This document shows positions 34,928 through 42,693 of a DNA stretch of 58,953 nt, one piece after another; positions within the stretch are counted from its first letter, which is position 1, and each line of letters starts with the position of its first letter. This DNA comes from Candidatus Poribacteria bacterium (GTDB lineage Bacteria > Poribacteria > WGA-4E > WGA-3G), in assembly GCA_007571305.1 (NCBI GenBank), contig RKRR01000045.1, forward strand, positions 1 through 58,953, read 5' to 3'. A model generated the notes under the pieces. It made no database searches. It was not told the DNA's origin and was given only the letters and a program-made list of their open reading frames with translations. The position numbers and the translations under genes are program-made.

Positions 34928-36166
34928 TTACAATTCAGCGCGCGTCATGAAGGTTGCATAGATAGAAGAAGTTCTGACCAGATCAGGAATATTCACGCGT
35001 TCATTGATAGCGTGTCCGCCCTCGCCGCTCGGGCCGTAGCCAACTCCCGGTAAGCCTGTATTGACGAAATAGTGCAAGTCTGTGAACCCGGTAGTCCCCT
35101 TAAACCGCGGTTGATTGAAGCGGACTGTGCGCACTGCATCAGCGAATGCCTGCGCTATCGGTGAAGCGGTATCTGTCAAACAGGGCTCAATTCGCAAGAT
35201 GGCTCTCGCTTCCGCAACCAAATCGGGATAGTATTGGCATGCTCCGGAAATCGCCTCCCGCAATTCGATCTCCGCAAATTCTAGTTCCTCGTTCGGTGTA
35301 ATCCGTCTATCCATCGAGAACGTGACGCGTGCAGGAACGGTGTTGACCTTATCGCCATCGGTCCCACGGAACGTCCCGCCGATATTTAACGTTGGATAAC
35401 GGTCGCTACCATCACTGAGTTTAAATGCACGCTCAGGTGACTTCAGATTCCTCTTTACCCGTTGGAGGGCCGTTACAAGTTCAGCCGCTTTCTCAAAGGC
35501 GTTTATCCCCTTATCGGGCTGTGCCCCGTGTGCCGCTTTGCCCTGTACCTCAACCTCCAGCCACAGTACACCGTTATGCCCGTTGCCGATGTTCATTTCT
35601 GAACCGCCCTCGCAATTGACGACATAGTCTGCATTAACCAACCCTTCCTCAACAACGTATCCGGCACCTAACTCTCCGCCGGTTTCTTCATCACAAGTGA
35701 AAGAACATTCGATGTTGAACTGCGGCTCAATGCCGGTTTCTTGGACAGCTTGAATTGCGAACAGGAGTGCAGCGATGGCATCTTTCATATCGTCGGATCC
35801 GCGCCCGTAAAGCCACTCGCCGTCAATTTTGCCACTGAATGGATCATTGAAACGCCAGTCTCCTGCAACAGGTACCACATCGTAGTGGGCATTGAAGTGC
35901 ACCGTCTTCTCTGCCCCAACATCCCAACGGGCGATAAGGTTCAACCGCGGATGGGTGTCGGCGTTCGGGATAACCTGTTCTGCACGCTCTGTAGGGACCT
36001 CGACAATCTGTGTCTGCATTCCCAATGTCTGACACTTCACGTCCAATAGTCCAACAATCTCGGCATAATTTTCGCCCGGTGGGTTAACCGTAGGAATCCT
36101 GACGAGTTCCTGAAGCAACTCACACAACGCTGCTTGATTGTCCTTAATATAGGTTTGAACGGACAT
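34928..36166 (-). CDS. M20 family peptidase (ArgE/DapE type)
   Basis: A 412-residue di-zinc hydrolase acting on N-acyl amino acids or short peptides. Metal ligands in order: His in HFNAHYDVVP, Asp in LYGRGSDDMKD, the catalytic Glu pair in CDEETGGELG, Glu/Asp in VNCEGGSE and the last His in GEGGHAINERV. The dimerisation domain sits between about residues 190 and 300. It resembles acetylornithine deacetylase/succinyl-diaminopimelate desuccinylase, but neither arginine nor lysine pathway genes are near, so the substrate is open. The CCGCAAGG leader precedes it with a spacing of 12. Confidence 0.92.
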   Translation of the reverse strand: MSVQTYIKDNQAALCELLQELVRIPTVNPPGENYAEIVGLLDVKCQTLGMQTQIVEVPTERAEQVIPNADTHPRLNLIARWDVGAEKTVHFNAHYDVVPVAGDWRFNDPFSGKIDGEWLYGRGSDDMKDAIAALLFAIQAVQETGIEPQFNIECSFTCDEETGGELGAGYVVEEGLVNADYVVNCEGGSEMNIGNGHNGVLWLEVEVQGKAAHGAQPDKGINAFEKAAELVTALQRVKRNLKSPERAFKLSDGSDRYPTLNIGGTFRGTDGDKVNTVPARVTFSMDRRITPNEELEFAEIELREAISGACQYYPDLVAEARAILRIEPCLTDTASPIAQAFADAVRTVRFNQPRFKGTTGFTDLHYFVNTGLPGVGYGPSGEGGHAINERVNIPDLVRTSSIYATFMTRAEL

Positions 36167-36186
36167 TTTTTAATTCTTCCTTGCGG
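36167..36186 (-). promoter_or_regulatory. CCGCAAGG leader before the M20 peptidase gene
   Basis: Minus strand: CCGCAAGG, then AAGAATTAAAAA, then TG. The gap from AAGG to ATG is 12 bases. Confidence 0.55.
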
Positions 36187-36331
36187 ATACGTCATAGCAT
36201 CTGCGAATCTAATGCTTTTCGTGTTCGAGTCGTCCTCCACTTCGTTTCCGATTTTAAGCGAGGATATACAAGATAATCACCAATTCGTAATGGGATAGAG
36301 AGCAGAGCAGCAGTCGATACATTAAAAACCG

Positions 36332-36745
36332 TTATTTGACAACAGCCTGATCGCCCGGTGACAAGTGTTCCACGGTTTCGCCTGTTTCTGTAAAGGTACG
36401 GGTCACGCTCACAGAAGCATACGTCCATAGGATTTTCATGCGGGCATCACTCTCATTCCAAAATCGATGCGGGATACCCGCGGGAACGAATGTCGTGTCA
36501 AACGCTTTCATGGCGAAAACCTCGCCATCAACCTCACACGAGGCTTCGCCTTCGAGAATCGTAACGGACTCATCGCAGTTGTGGTAGTGGCGTGCGATTG
36601 CGGCCCCGGGGTCAAACACTGTTACACCGTTGGTGAGTGACGTGGCATCGAGCCATTTACCAACTAACGGGACGGTTTTTACACCGGTTCCTCGGTCTAT
36701 CGGATTCTGTTTTCCAAAGTCGATGATATGTGGTTTGGTGCTCAT
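36332..36745 (-). CDS. Cupin domain protein
   Basis: A 137-residue single-domain cupin. Motif 1 is [20 protein letters not shown] (about residues 50-70) with two His and a Glu as metal ligands. Motif 2 is [13 protein letters not shown] with the last His. Such proteins bind a metal and act as dioxygenases, isomerases or sensors; the role here is unknown. A possible promoter lies 33 bp upstream (TTGAAA, 17 bases, TAAACT). It stands alone between the M20 peptidase and the bioF-like gene. Confidence 0.87.
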   Translation of the reverse strand: MSTKPHIIDFGKQNPIDRGTGVKTVPLVGKWLDATSLTNGVTVFDPGAAIARHYHNCDESVTILEGEASCEVDGEVFAMKAFDTTFVPAGIPHRFWNESDARMKILWTYASVSVTRTFTETGETVEHLSPGDQAVVK

Positions 36746-36777
36746 TTCTGATCACCGTCTTTCTTAAGATTTGCCTC

Positions 36778-36806
36778 AGTTTAGCATGGTATAACAAATT
36801 TTTCAA
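36778..36806 (-). promoter_or_regulatory. Possible promoter for the cupin gene
   Basis: Minus strand: TTGAAA (36801-36806), 17 bases, TAAACT (36778-36783). Confidence 0.45.
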
Positions 36807-36891
36807 GAGATGAAGCGTCTGAATCGCGGATTATCACAGATTGCGGGGACGACGCAGATTGGGATAGAGCAGTGTGGCTCGAAACTATTGT

Positions 36892-38061
36892 TCAACAAAA
36901 TTTGGGAAAAACCGATGCAAATCCGGCAATCGCCTGCTGAATCTCCGCTTCTGTATGCGTTGCCATGACGGTAAGCCTCAAGCGGCTCGTTCCCGATGGC
37001 ACAGCGGGTGGACGGATCGCTGGCGCGAATACTCCCTCAGTAAGTAGTGATTCTGCTATGCGTGTCGCCCGTTGCGGACTTCCCAACACGACTGGTAAGA
37101 TTTGTGTTTCACTCGGTAATAGGGTATATCCCACATCGATTAACGCCGTTTTGAGGCACTTTGCATGCGAGAACAGGCGTTGGCGTAATTCAGGTGTAGA
37201 TCGTATGATGTCAAGTGCGGCATTTGCAGCGGCCAACGTCGCCGGTGGGAGTCCTGTCGTGAAGATGAAGCCGCGAGCACGATTAATAAGCAGCTCAATC
37301 AGGGATCGACTCCCAGCGATATATCCACCGAGTGCGCCAACTGCTTTGCTGAGCGTGCCCATCTGAATAATCTTATCTCCCTCCAATCCGAAATGCTCGA
37401 CGGTGCCGCCTCCATCTGCCCCTAATACACCGAATCCGTGAGCGTCATCTACCAACACCATTGCATCATGCCTTGCAGCAAGGTCACAAATATCGGATAA
37501 GGGCGCAATATCGCCATCCATGCTGAAAACACCATCTGTTACAATGAGTCGCCGCTGGAACGCATGGGATTCTGATAACAAGGTTTTTAGGTGTTCCAGA
37601 TCACAGTGCTGATAGACTTTTTTGGTGGCACGACTGAGGCGACATCCATCTATGATACTGGCATGATTGAGGGCATCGCTTAAGATAAGATCGCCTTCTC
37701 CTGCAAGCACAGGGATAATACTTGTATTGGCGACATAACCGGAACTGAAAACAAGGGCAGCTTCGGTTCCCTTTACCTCCGCAAGATTGGATTCCAAGAT
37801 TGTGTAGAGTTCGTTATTTCCTGAAATGAGACGTGAACCACTTGCCCCCGTGCCGAAAGTTCGTGTTGCCTGAACAGCAGCAGCGATAACTTTCGGATGC
37901 GTACTCAACCCCAAATAGTTGTTTGAACCGAACAGTACAACATCACGTCCATCAAGATTAATCGTCCCTGTTGGGGCACTCATGACGTTCCGAAGCTGGC
38001 GGAGCAAGCCAACTTGCTCTAATGCTTCACGTTCCGTGTCCAACCAGTTGTAATTATGCAT
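36892..38061 (-). CDS. 8-amino-7-oxononanoate synthase / 2-amino-3-ketobutyrate ligase family (BioF-like)
   Basis: A 389-residue PLP-dependent alpha-oxoamine synthase. Family features: FGSNNYLGLSTHPKV, GTGASGSRLISGNNELY, LVDDAHGFGVLG with the PLP-contacting residues, and the Schiff-base Lys in QMGTLSKAVGALGGYIAG. It joins an acyl-CoA to an amino acid (biotin precursor, aminoketobutyrate or sphingoid base). No other bio genes are near, so the exact product is uncertain. The ATG at 38061 has no ribosome site because a family A MITE begins at the very next base. The conserved N-terminus (YNWLDTEREALEQVGLLRQL) argues that the ATG is nevertheless correct. Confidence 0.9.
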   Translation of the reverse strand: MHNYNWLDTEREALEQVGLLRQLRNVMSAPTGTINLDGRDVVLFGSNNYLGLSTHPKVIAAAVQATRTFGTGASGSRLISGNNELYTILESNLAEVKGTEAALVFSSGYVANTSIIPVLAGEGDLILSDALNHASIIDGCRLSRATKKVYQHCDLEHLKTLLSESHAFQRRLIVTDGVFSMDGDIAPLSDICDLAARHDAMVLVDDAHGFGVLGADGGGTVEHFGLEGDKIIQMGTLSKAVGALGGYIAGSRSLIELLINRARGFIFTTGLPPATLAAANAALDIIRSTPELRQRLFSHAKCLKTALIDVGYTLLPSETQILPVVLGSPQRATRIAESLLTEGVFAPAIRPPAVPSGTSRLRLTVMATHTEAEIQQAIAGFASVFPKFC

Positions 38062-38192
38062 TTATAGGAAAACCCGAAAATAAGTTGACACTTATAGCAT
38101 AGAAACCGTTGGTCTCCTGTGCCATCAGAACATATCACTTCACAGTTCACACGACGCTATGAGTGTATCAGTAATTACGAAATCTACTATAA
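38062..38192. mobile_element. MITE-like element, family A copy 2
   Basis: 131 bp, from TTATAGG to CTATAA. It matches copy 1 over CATCAGAACATATCACTTCA and CACACGACGCTATGAGTGT. The core hairpin is changed to TAGAAACCGTTGGTCTCCTG, a piece otherwise seen in family B. It abuts the start codon of the bioF-like gene. Confidence 0.7.
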
Positions 38193-38232
38193 ATTCTGAA
38201 ACTGCATTAAAATTCGTCAACCAGGGATTGCG

Positions 38233-39147
38233 CTACCCCATGAACTGCCTCAGGAAGATACGGCTTTGACTTAAGGCTCGCTGCCGTGTTTCCAAGGTCT
38301 CTTCGTAGGCTCGATCTTCTACTTCAACACAGACCGCCCCATCATAACCTGTATCGCTCAAAACGGAGAAGAAGTTGCCCCAATTGACATCTCCCAATCC
38401 CGGCAGTTTCGGTGTATGATACGACAAAGGTGTTGCGAGGATACCGACCTCATCAAGTTTTGCCTTATCTAACCGGGCATCCTTGGCATGGACATGGAAA
38501 ATTCGATCGGCAAAGGTCACGAGCGGTTTAAGATAGTCCATCTGGAGCCATATACAGTGCGATGGATCGAAGTTGAGTCCAAAATTCGGGGAGGGAATCT
38601 CCTCAAACATCCGCTCCCAAACCGCGGGACAATAAGCGAGATTTTGTCCCGCGGGCCATTCGTCTTCGGTGAAAAACATCGGACAATTCTCAATCCCGAT
38701 GCGGATACCGTGGTCGGCAGCGAATTGGATTAAGGGCTTCCATACTTGCTTGAAGCGATACCAATTCTCATCTATTGTGAGCGTTTGATCTCTGCCGATA
38801 AATGTATTTACGATGTCCACTGAGAGACGTTCCGCTGCCAGAATCAGTTTTTTGAGATGCTCCGTATAGATAACTGCTTCTGCAGCATCAGATGTTAGAG
38901 GATTGGGATAGTAGCCCAACCCGCTGATCGTTATCCCCGCATCCGAGACGCATTGCAGGATTACATCCGCCTCTTTTTCGGAAAGTCGAGCGACATCAAC
39001 GTGCGTAACACCAGCGTAACGGCGTTCTGCCTTTCCTTTGGGCCAACACATCAATTCAACGCAGTCATAGCCGGTATCTGCCGCGAACTGAACAACTTCT
39101 GCCAATGTCTGCTCTGGCAAAATTGCACTCACAAATCCGAGTTTCAT
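38233..39147 (-). CDS. Sugar phosphate isomerase/epimerase family protein (TIM barrel)
   Basis: A 304-residue protein of the xylose-isomerase-like/AP-endonuclease-2 superfamily. N-terminal [20 protein letters not shown] begins the barrel. The metal-site Glu/His/Asp series is visible in [34 protein letters not shown] and [12 protein letters not shown]. It is usually partnered with Gfo/Idh/MocA oxidoreductases in sugar or polyol breakdown. One such gene lies at 40500, though on the other strand. I chose ATG 39147 (GAGGTTGTAT upstream) over 39231. A promoter (TTGCAA-17-TAAAAT) lies 27 bp upstream. Confidence 0.88.
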   Translation of the reverse strand: MKLGFVSAILPEQTLAEVVQFAADTGYDCVELMCWPKGKAERRYAGVTHVDVARLSEKEADVILQCVSDAGITISGLGYYPNPLTSDAAEAVIYTEHLKKLILAAERLSVDIVNTFIGRDQTLTIDENWYRFKQVWKPLIQFAADHGIRIGIENCPMFFTEDEWPAGQNLAYCPAVWERMFEEIPSPNFGLNFDPSHCIWLQMDYLKPLVTFADRIFHVHAKDARLDKAKLDEVGILATPLSYHTPKLPGLGDVNWGNFFSVLSDTGYDGAVCVEVEDRAYEETLETRQRALSQSRIFLRQFMG

Positions 39148-39173
39148 ATACAACCTCTGTTTCGTTTTCAGGC

Positions 39174-39202
39174 ATTTTACTACAGAAAGAGCCAGCTTGC
39201 AA
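39174..39202 (-). promoter_or_regulatory. Promoter for the isomerase/epimerase gene
   Basis: Minus strand: TTGCAA (39197-39202), 17 bases, TAAAAT (39174-39179). Confidence 0.55.
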
Positions 39203-39280
39203 GTGCATACGCAGATTCCGATATACCTCATGGCGAAATTTCGTCTTCAGCATTCAGGGGCACATCTGATAAAAAGACAT

Positions 39281-39309
39281 TTGACGAAAACTGGATGCAG
39301 GTGTATAAT
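39281..39309 (+). promoter_or_regulatory. Consensus sigma-70 promoter separated from its gene by a MITE
   Basis: TTGACG (39281-39286), 17 bases, TATAAT (39304-39309). The expected start of transcription, near 39316, falls exactly on the target duplication of MITE C3. The gene served is the dioxygenase at 39506. Confidence 0.75.
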
Positions 39310-39321
39310 TTTCACATGAAT

Positions 39322-39446
39322 CAAGACTTAACGCAATTTTGACAATAACACACTCTCTGATAGGGAAACCCACCGACAAAAAACACACGGTTCCCTGACG
39401 CAACCTAATAGGTTCTGCTACAGAAGCGCAGCGTGCGTAAGTCCTA
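39322..39446. mobile_element. MITE-like element, family C copy 3
   Basis: A 125-bp element, inverted relative to copies 1 and 2. Ends are AAGACTTAACGC (slightly changed) and TGCGTAAGTCCT, flanked by ATGAAT at 39316-39321 and 39447-39452. The core reads GCAACCTAATAGGTTCTGCT. The rest of this 358-bp gap holds the two divergent promoters. Confidence 0.8.
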
Positions 39447-39505
39447 ATGAATTAAAGGATATTGTCAAAAGAGAACATGTCCAAATAACCTAATGGGAGC
39501 AAAAA

Positions 39506-40345
39506 ATGACACCAGAACAACGTTATCTGTTCGATGTCACAGGCTATCTACACATCAAGGGCGCGGTCAAAGGGGACGCTCTGAAGGAGGCGCAAGAGGC
39601 TGTGGATCGATATATTCACATGCCACTTGATGAACGTCCTGAAGAATTTACGACGCGCCCTCGTGCCTTAGACCCCGGCAAAGGTGGCAGATACGAACAC
39701 GGATTCGCCTTCGATAGGTCTCTTGAAGCGATGACGGTGCATCCAGCGATTTGGCCCCTTATCAAAGAATTCACTTACGATAAACCGAGATTTGTCACCG
39801 GCACCCTCACACTTGAACAGTACAACCCGGACAGGCAATCGATGGGGACAAATCCAGCAGGTTTGCACTGCGCACGTGAGGGACGACACTGGCTCACGCG
39901 CTATGAAGTTCAGAACAGCCAAATCTACTGTAACGATTTCGTGGCCTTCTTTTATCTCACAGACGTGCAACCCGGCGACGGCGGGCTCATTGTGATCCCA
40001 GGTTCGCACAAGAGCAAATTTGAGAGACCTGAAGATCTACTCACGCCGGGACCCGACGGCATTGATCCGGAACCCGATGACGTTTTCACCAATATCACTC
40101 CGAAAGCGGGTGATTTTGTCGTCATCTCTGAACTGTTAACACACGGCGTTTTGCAGTGGAAACCGAAGGATAGGGATAGACGTTTCCTTATTCTCCGATA
40201 CCGCCCGCAATATGAGGGTCAGATAAGCCTACCTGAGCCAATTGTCAACCGTTTAACACCTGAAGTTCAGGAACTGGTGCAAACCGCATCTTATGGACAT
40301 ACGAAAGAAATTGTTAAACAAGACGTTATAGAGTTCACCGTTTAG
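39506..40345 (+). CDS. Phytanoyl-CoA dioxygenase (PhyH) family protein, divergent
   Basis: A 279-residue protein of the Fe(II)/2-oxoglutarate dioxygenase fold, with FFYLTDVQPGDGGLIVIPGS followed by H168, then AGDFVVISELLTHGVLQW (H213) and DRDRRFLILRYRPQY. The canonical first iron motif HxD is absent: the expected place reads GLHCAREGRHW (H121). Iron binding may therefore use a different acidic residue such as E125, or be lost. GGGAGCAAAAA gives a good start. It is followed after 154 bp by a Gfo/Idh/MocA gene on the same strand. It is quite unlike the tandem pair at 5.4-6.9 kb. Confidence 0.85.
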   Translation: MTPEQRYLFDVTGYLHIKGAVKGDALKEAQEAVDRYIHMPLDERPEEFTTRPRALDPGKGGRYEHGFAFDRSLEAMTVHPAIWPLIKEFTYDKPRFVTGTLTLEQYNPDRQSMGTNPAGLHCAREGRHWLTRYEVQNSQIYCNDFVAFFYLTDVQPGDGGLIVIPGSHKSKFERPEDLLTPGPDGIDPEPDDVFTNITPKAGDFVVISELLTHGVLQWKPKDRDRRFLILRYRPQYEGQISLPEPIVNRLTPEVQELVQTASYGHTKEIVKQDVIEFTV

Positions 40346-40460
40346 TGTATTTCTATTTCTAACAGGATCTAAACTGCGTTCGTCCTCATAACGCAAGCCC
40401 GTAGCCCATAACGTAGTGGAGGGCGGGTTGCGGAGAGGCATTTCATTCAGCAACTCACTT

Positions 40461-40499
40461 GACCGAACCGCAAGGTATAAGTAAAAAGAGGAAAATCGA
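40461..40499 (+). promoter_or_regulatory. CCGCAAGG leader before the third oxidoreductase gene
   Basis: GACCGAACCGCAAGG (core at 40468-40475), TATAAGTAAAAA, then an added GAGGAAAATCGA before the ATG at 40500. Here a normal ribosome site has been placed between the leader and the start. Confidence 0.55.
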
Positions 40500-41543
40500 A
40501 TGAGAGCGAATCAATACCGCGTTTGCATTGTTGGCTGTGGTAGAATGGGCGGGACCATCGATGAAGAAGTCCGTGCAACACCACACGGCGCGCTGCCGTA
40601 TTCTCACGCCGCGGGGTATACTGCTTTTGAAGGGACAGACATCGTAGCTGCTGCAGATGTCGTCGAAGAGAAAGCTCAATACGTCTGCGATAAATGGGAT
40701 ATCCCGAAGTATTATTTACACTATCAAGAGATGATCCTTGAAGAGAAACCGGATATTGTCAGTATCGCGACGCGTCCGGGTAATCATGCTGACATCACAC
40801 AATTCGCTGCAGAAAACGGTGTAAAAGGCATCTACTGCGATAAACCGCTTTGTGCCTCTATGGAAGAGGCAGATGCCATGGTAGAGGTATGCGAAAAGTA
40901 CAATGTCAAATTCAATCTCGGCACGCAGCGTCGCTACACACCGGGTTACATCAAAATGCGCGAGATTCTCGAAAGTGGCGAACTTGGCGAAAGACGCTCT
41001 ATTATCGCCTATAGTGGTGGCTCTGCTCTCTGGGGATATACGCACGCCGCGGATATGCTTCTCTTCTTGGCAAGCGATTCGCCAATAGAATACGTGCAAG
41101 GCAATGTTGCTGTTAACGATGCCGATTTTGCGGATAACCGCACTGAAACCGATCCGAGTATTGTCATGGGATTTATCCGTTTTCAGAACGGTATTAACGG
41201 CATCAGCATTCCCGGCACGGCTTACGAATTTGAGGTGAATTGTAGCGAAGGCACAGTTCGTGCGCTCAACAATGGGCTCGGTTTCTACCTCCGCAAACGT
41301 CAAGGACAGTTTAACGAGATTTTAGAAGCACAATTCCCACCCTATGAGCGAAAGAGTGGTACCGTCGGTTGTATCGAAGACATCGTCGATGCAATTGAGA
41401 CCGATACCGAGACGCAAGGCAACATTCGCCTCGCACACCGAAGTACTGAGATGGTTTTCGCAATAGTTGATTCGCAACGACAGCAGGGCGTTCGAGTGCC
41501 GATGCCGATGGAAAATCGGGCACTTTACCTCGGAAGGTGGTAG
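40500..41543 (+). CDS. Gfo/Idh/MocA family oxidoreductase
   Basis: A 347-residue oxidoreductase. The Rossmann motif CIVGCGRMGG lies at residues 9-18, and the catalytic-loop motif reads C-D114-K115-P116 rather than EKP. A YTHAADMLLFL segment in the second half is where the catalytic His usually lies. The start is an ATG behind GAGGAAAATCGA. It follows the dioxygenase and is followed after only 4 bp by the methyltransferase, so at least the latter two are co-transcribed. The substrate is unknown. Confidence 0.9.
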   Translation: MRANQYRVCIVGCGRMGGTIDEEVRATPHGALPYSHAAGYTAFEGTDIVAAADVVEEKAQYVCDKWDIPKYYLHYQEMILEEKPDIVSIATRPGNHADITQFAAENGVKGIYCDKPLCASMEEADAMVEVCEKYNVKFNLGTQRRYTPGYIKMREILESGELGERRSIIAYSGGSALWGYTHAADMLLFLASDSPIEYVQGNVAVNDADFADNRTETDPSIVMGFIRFQNGINGISIPGTAYEFEVNCSEGTVRALNNGLGFYLRKRQGQFNEILEAQFPPYERKSGTVGCIEDIVDAIETDTETQGNIRLAHRSTEMVFAIVDSQRQQGVRVPMPMENRALYLGRW

Positions 41544-41547
41544 AGCG

Positions 41548-42357
41548 ATGCTCAAAAATCGTTGGAAAGTCATAGCAGTACGTCGCGGGTCTTTGAAGAT
41601 CCCTAAACTCTCCATAAGCATTATCGGTGTGTTGCTCTTGTTGAATCACGTGGCAACAGGACCACGCGGTGAATCGCAATCAGAAACCGATCCTACGCGT
41701 CCAGCACCTACAATCTACAAAAAGTCCACACCCAGCCGCGATGGTATCGGCAAATTTTACATGGGACGCGAAATCTCTCGCGTCATGGGACACCAAGGCG
41801 CAGAATGGTTAGAACGTCCGGAACGTGAACGCGAAGAAATGCCGACTCTCCTCGTTAAGTTATTGAAACTCAAAGAAGGAGATGTCGTCGCAGATATCGG
41901 TGTCGGTACGGGTTATATCGCTCGGCGTATTTCTCCGAAAATCGGTGAAACAGGCACCATCTACGGTGTTGACATTCAGCAGGAGATGCTCGATCTACTT
42001 GCTGAAAAGATGTCGGAGATGGGTATCACGAATGTCAAGGGAGTGTTGGGTACAATCACTGACCCGAAATTGCCTCCGGAATCGGTAGATTTAGCGATTA
42101 TGGTGGATGTCTATCACGAGTTTTCACATCCGTATGAGATGATGCAGAATATCTGTCGTGCCCTCAAAACGGGCGGTAGGGTCGTTTTTATAGAATACCG
42201 TGCTGAAGATCCGAGCGTTCCCATCAAACGTTTGCACAAGATGAGTGAATTACAGGTGATTAAAGAGGCAACACCACATCCGCTTGTGTGGGTAGAAACC
42301 CTCCACGACTTGCCATGGCAACATATTATCATTTTTGAGAAGATCGCGACACGATAA
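41548..42357 (+). CDS. Class I SAM-dependent methyltransferase with N-terminal membrane anchor
   Basis: A 269-residue protein. Residues 1-18 are basic, and a hydrophobic segment (SISIIGVLLLLNHVATG, about 20-36) forms a signal anchor or signal peptide. The catalytic domain shows motif I VADIGVGTGYIARRI, VDIQQEMLDLL, then DLAIMVDVYHEF and GGRVVFIEYRAED, close to UbiE-type methyltransferases. Export of a SAM-dependent enzyme would be odd, because SAM is cytosolic. A membrane anchor with the domain inside the cell is the simpler reading. It starts 4 bp after the oxidoreductase stop. A longer frame back to 41467 overlaps that gene and is not supported. Confidence 0.83.
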   Translation: MLKNRWKVIAVRRGSLKIPKLSISIIGVLLLLNHVATGPRGESQSETDPTRPAPTIYKKSTPSRDGIGKFYMGREISRVMGHQGAEWLERPEREREEMPTLLVKLLKLKEGDVVADIGVGTGYIARRISPKIGETGTIYGVDIQQEMLDLLAEKMSEMGITNVKGVLGTITDPKLPPESVDLAIMVDVYHEFSHPYEMMQNICRALKTGGRVVFIEYRAEDPSVPIKRLHKMSELQVIKEATPHPLVWVETLHDLPWQHIIIFEKIATR

Positions 42358-42358
42358 G

Positions 42359-42451
42359 ACTTTTCTTTCTAAAGCGTAGGAAACCTTTGGTTTCCTGCGT
42401 GCGGAGATGCACACCCTAACAGGTGATGCTACAGAACTGGCAACTTGGGTT
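42359..42451. mobile_element. MITE-like element, family B copy 3
   Basis: 93 bp, flanked by ATAAG at 42354-42358 and 42452-42456. The right half matches the family (GCTACAGAACTGGCAACTTG, then GGTT); the left inverted repeat has decayed. It inserted at the TAA stop of the methyltransferase gene. The rest of the 336-bp gap holds a promoter and a second TTGACA (42529-42534). Confidence 0.6.
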
Positions 42452-42477
42452 ATAAGCAAGACTTTAACAATCAATAT

Positions 42478-42506
42478 TTGACAAAAAAGTAACCTCACCG
42501 TAAAAT
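42478..42506 (+). promoter_or_regulatory. Promoter for the PSCyt/DUF1553-DUF1501 operon
   Basis: TTGACA (42478-42483), 17 bases, TAAAAT (42501-42506). It lies 188 bases before the GTG start. Confidence 0.6.
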
Positions 42507-42693
42507 CATAGGTGAATTGCTAAACTTTTTGACAAATATAGCGTCACAATTGCTAATTTTGTTAGAGCAAGTCGCGGCTTGTACTTTATTTGCTATCAGC
42601 CGACTTGCGAATTGCTGTCTACAACACTGAAAGCTGACCTTCGCTGTTCAATTCCCAATTGAAGGCCTCCGTCAGCAAAGGGAGAGAATACCA

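Noticed and set aside
40716..41303. A 195-codon antisense frame over the third oxidoreductase
   Set aside because: The sense protein matches Gfo/Idh/MocA throughout; the antisense frame is a by-product of its codon use.
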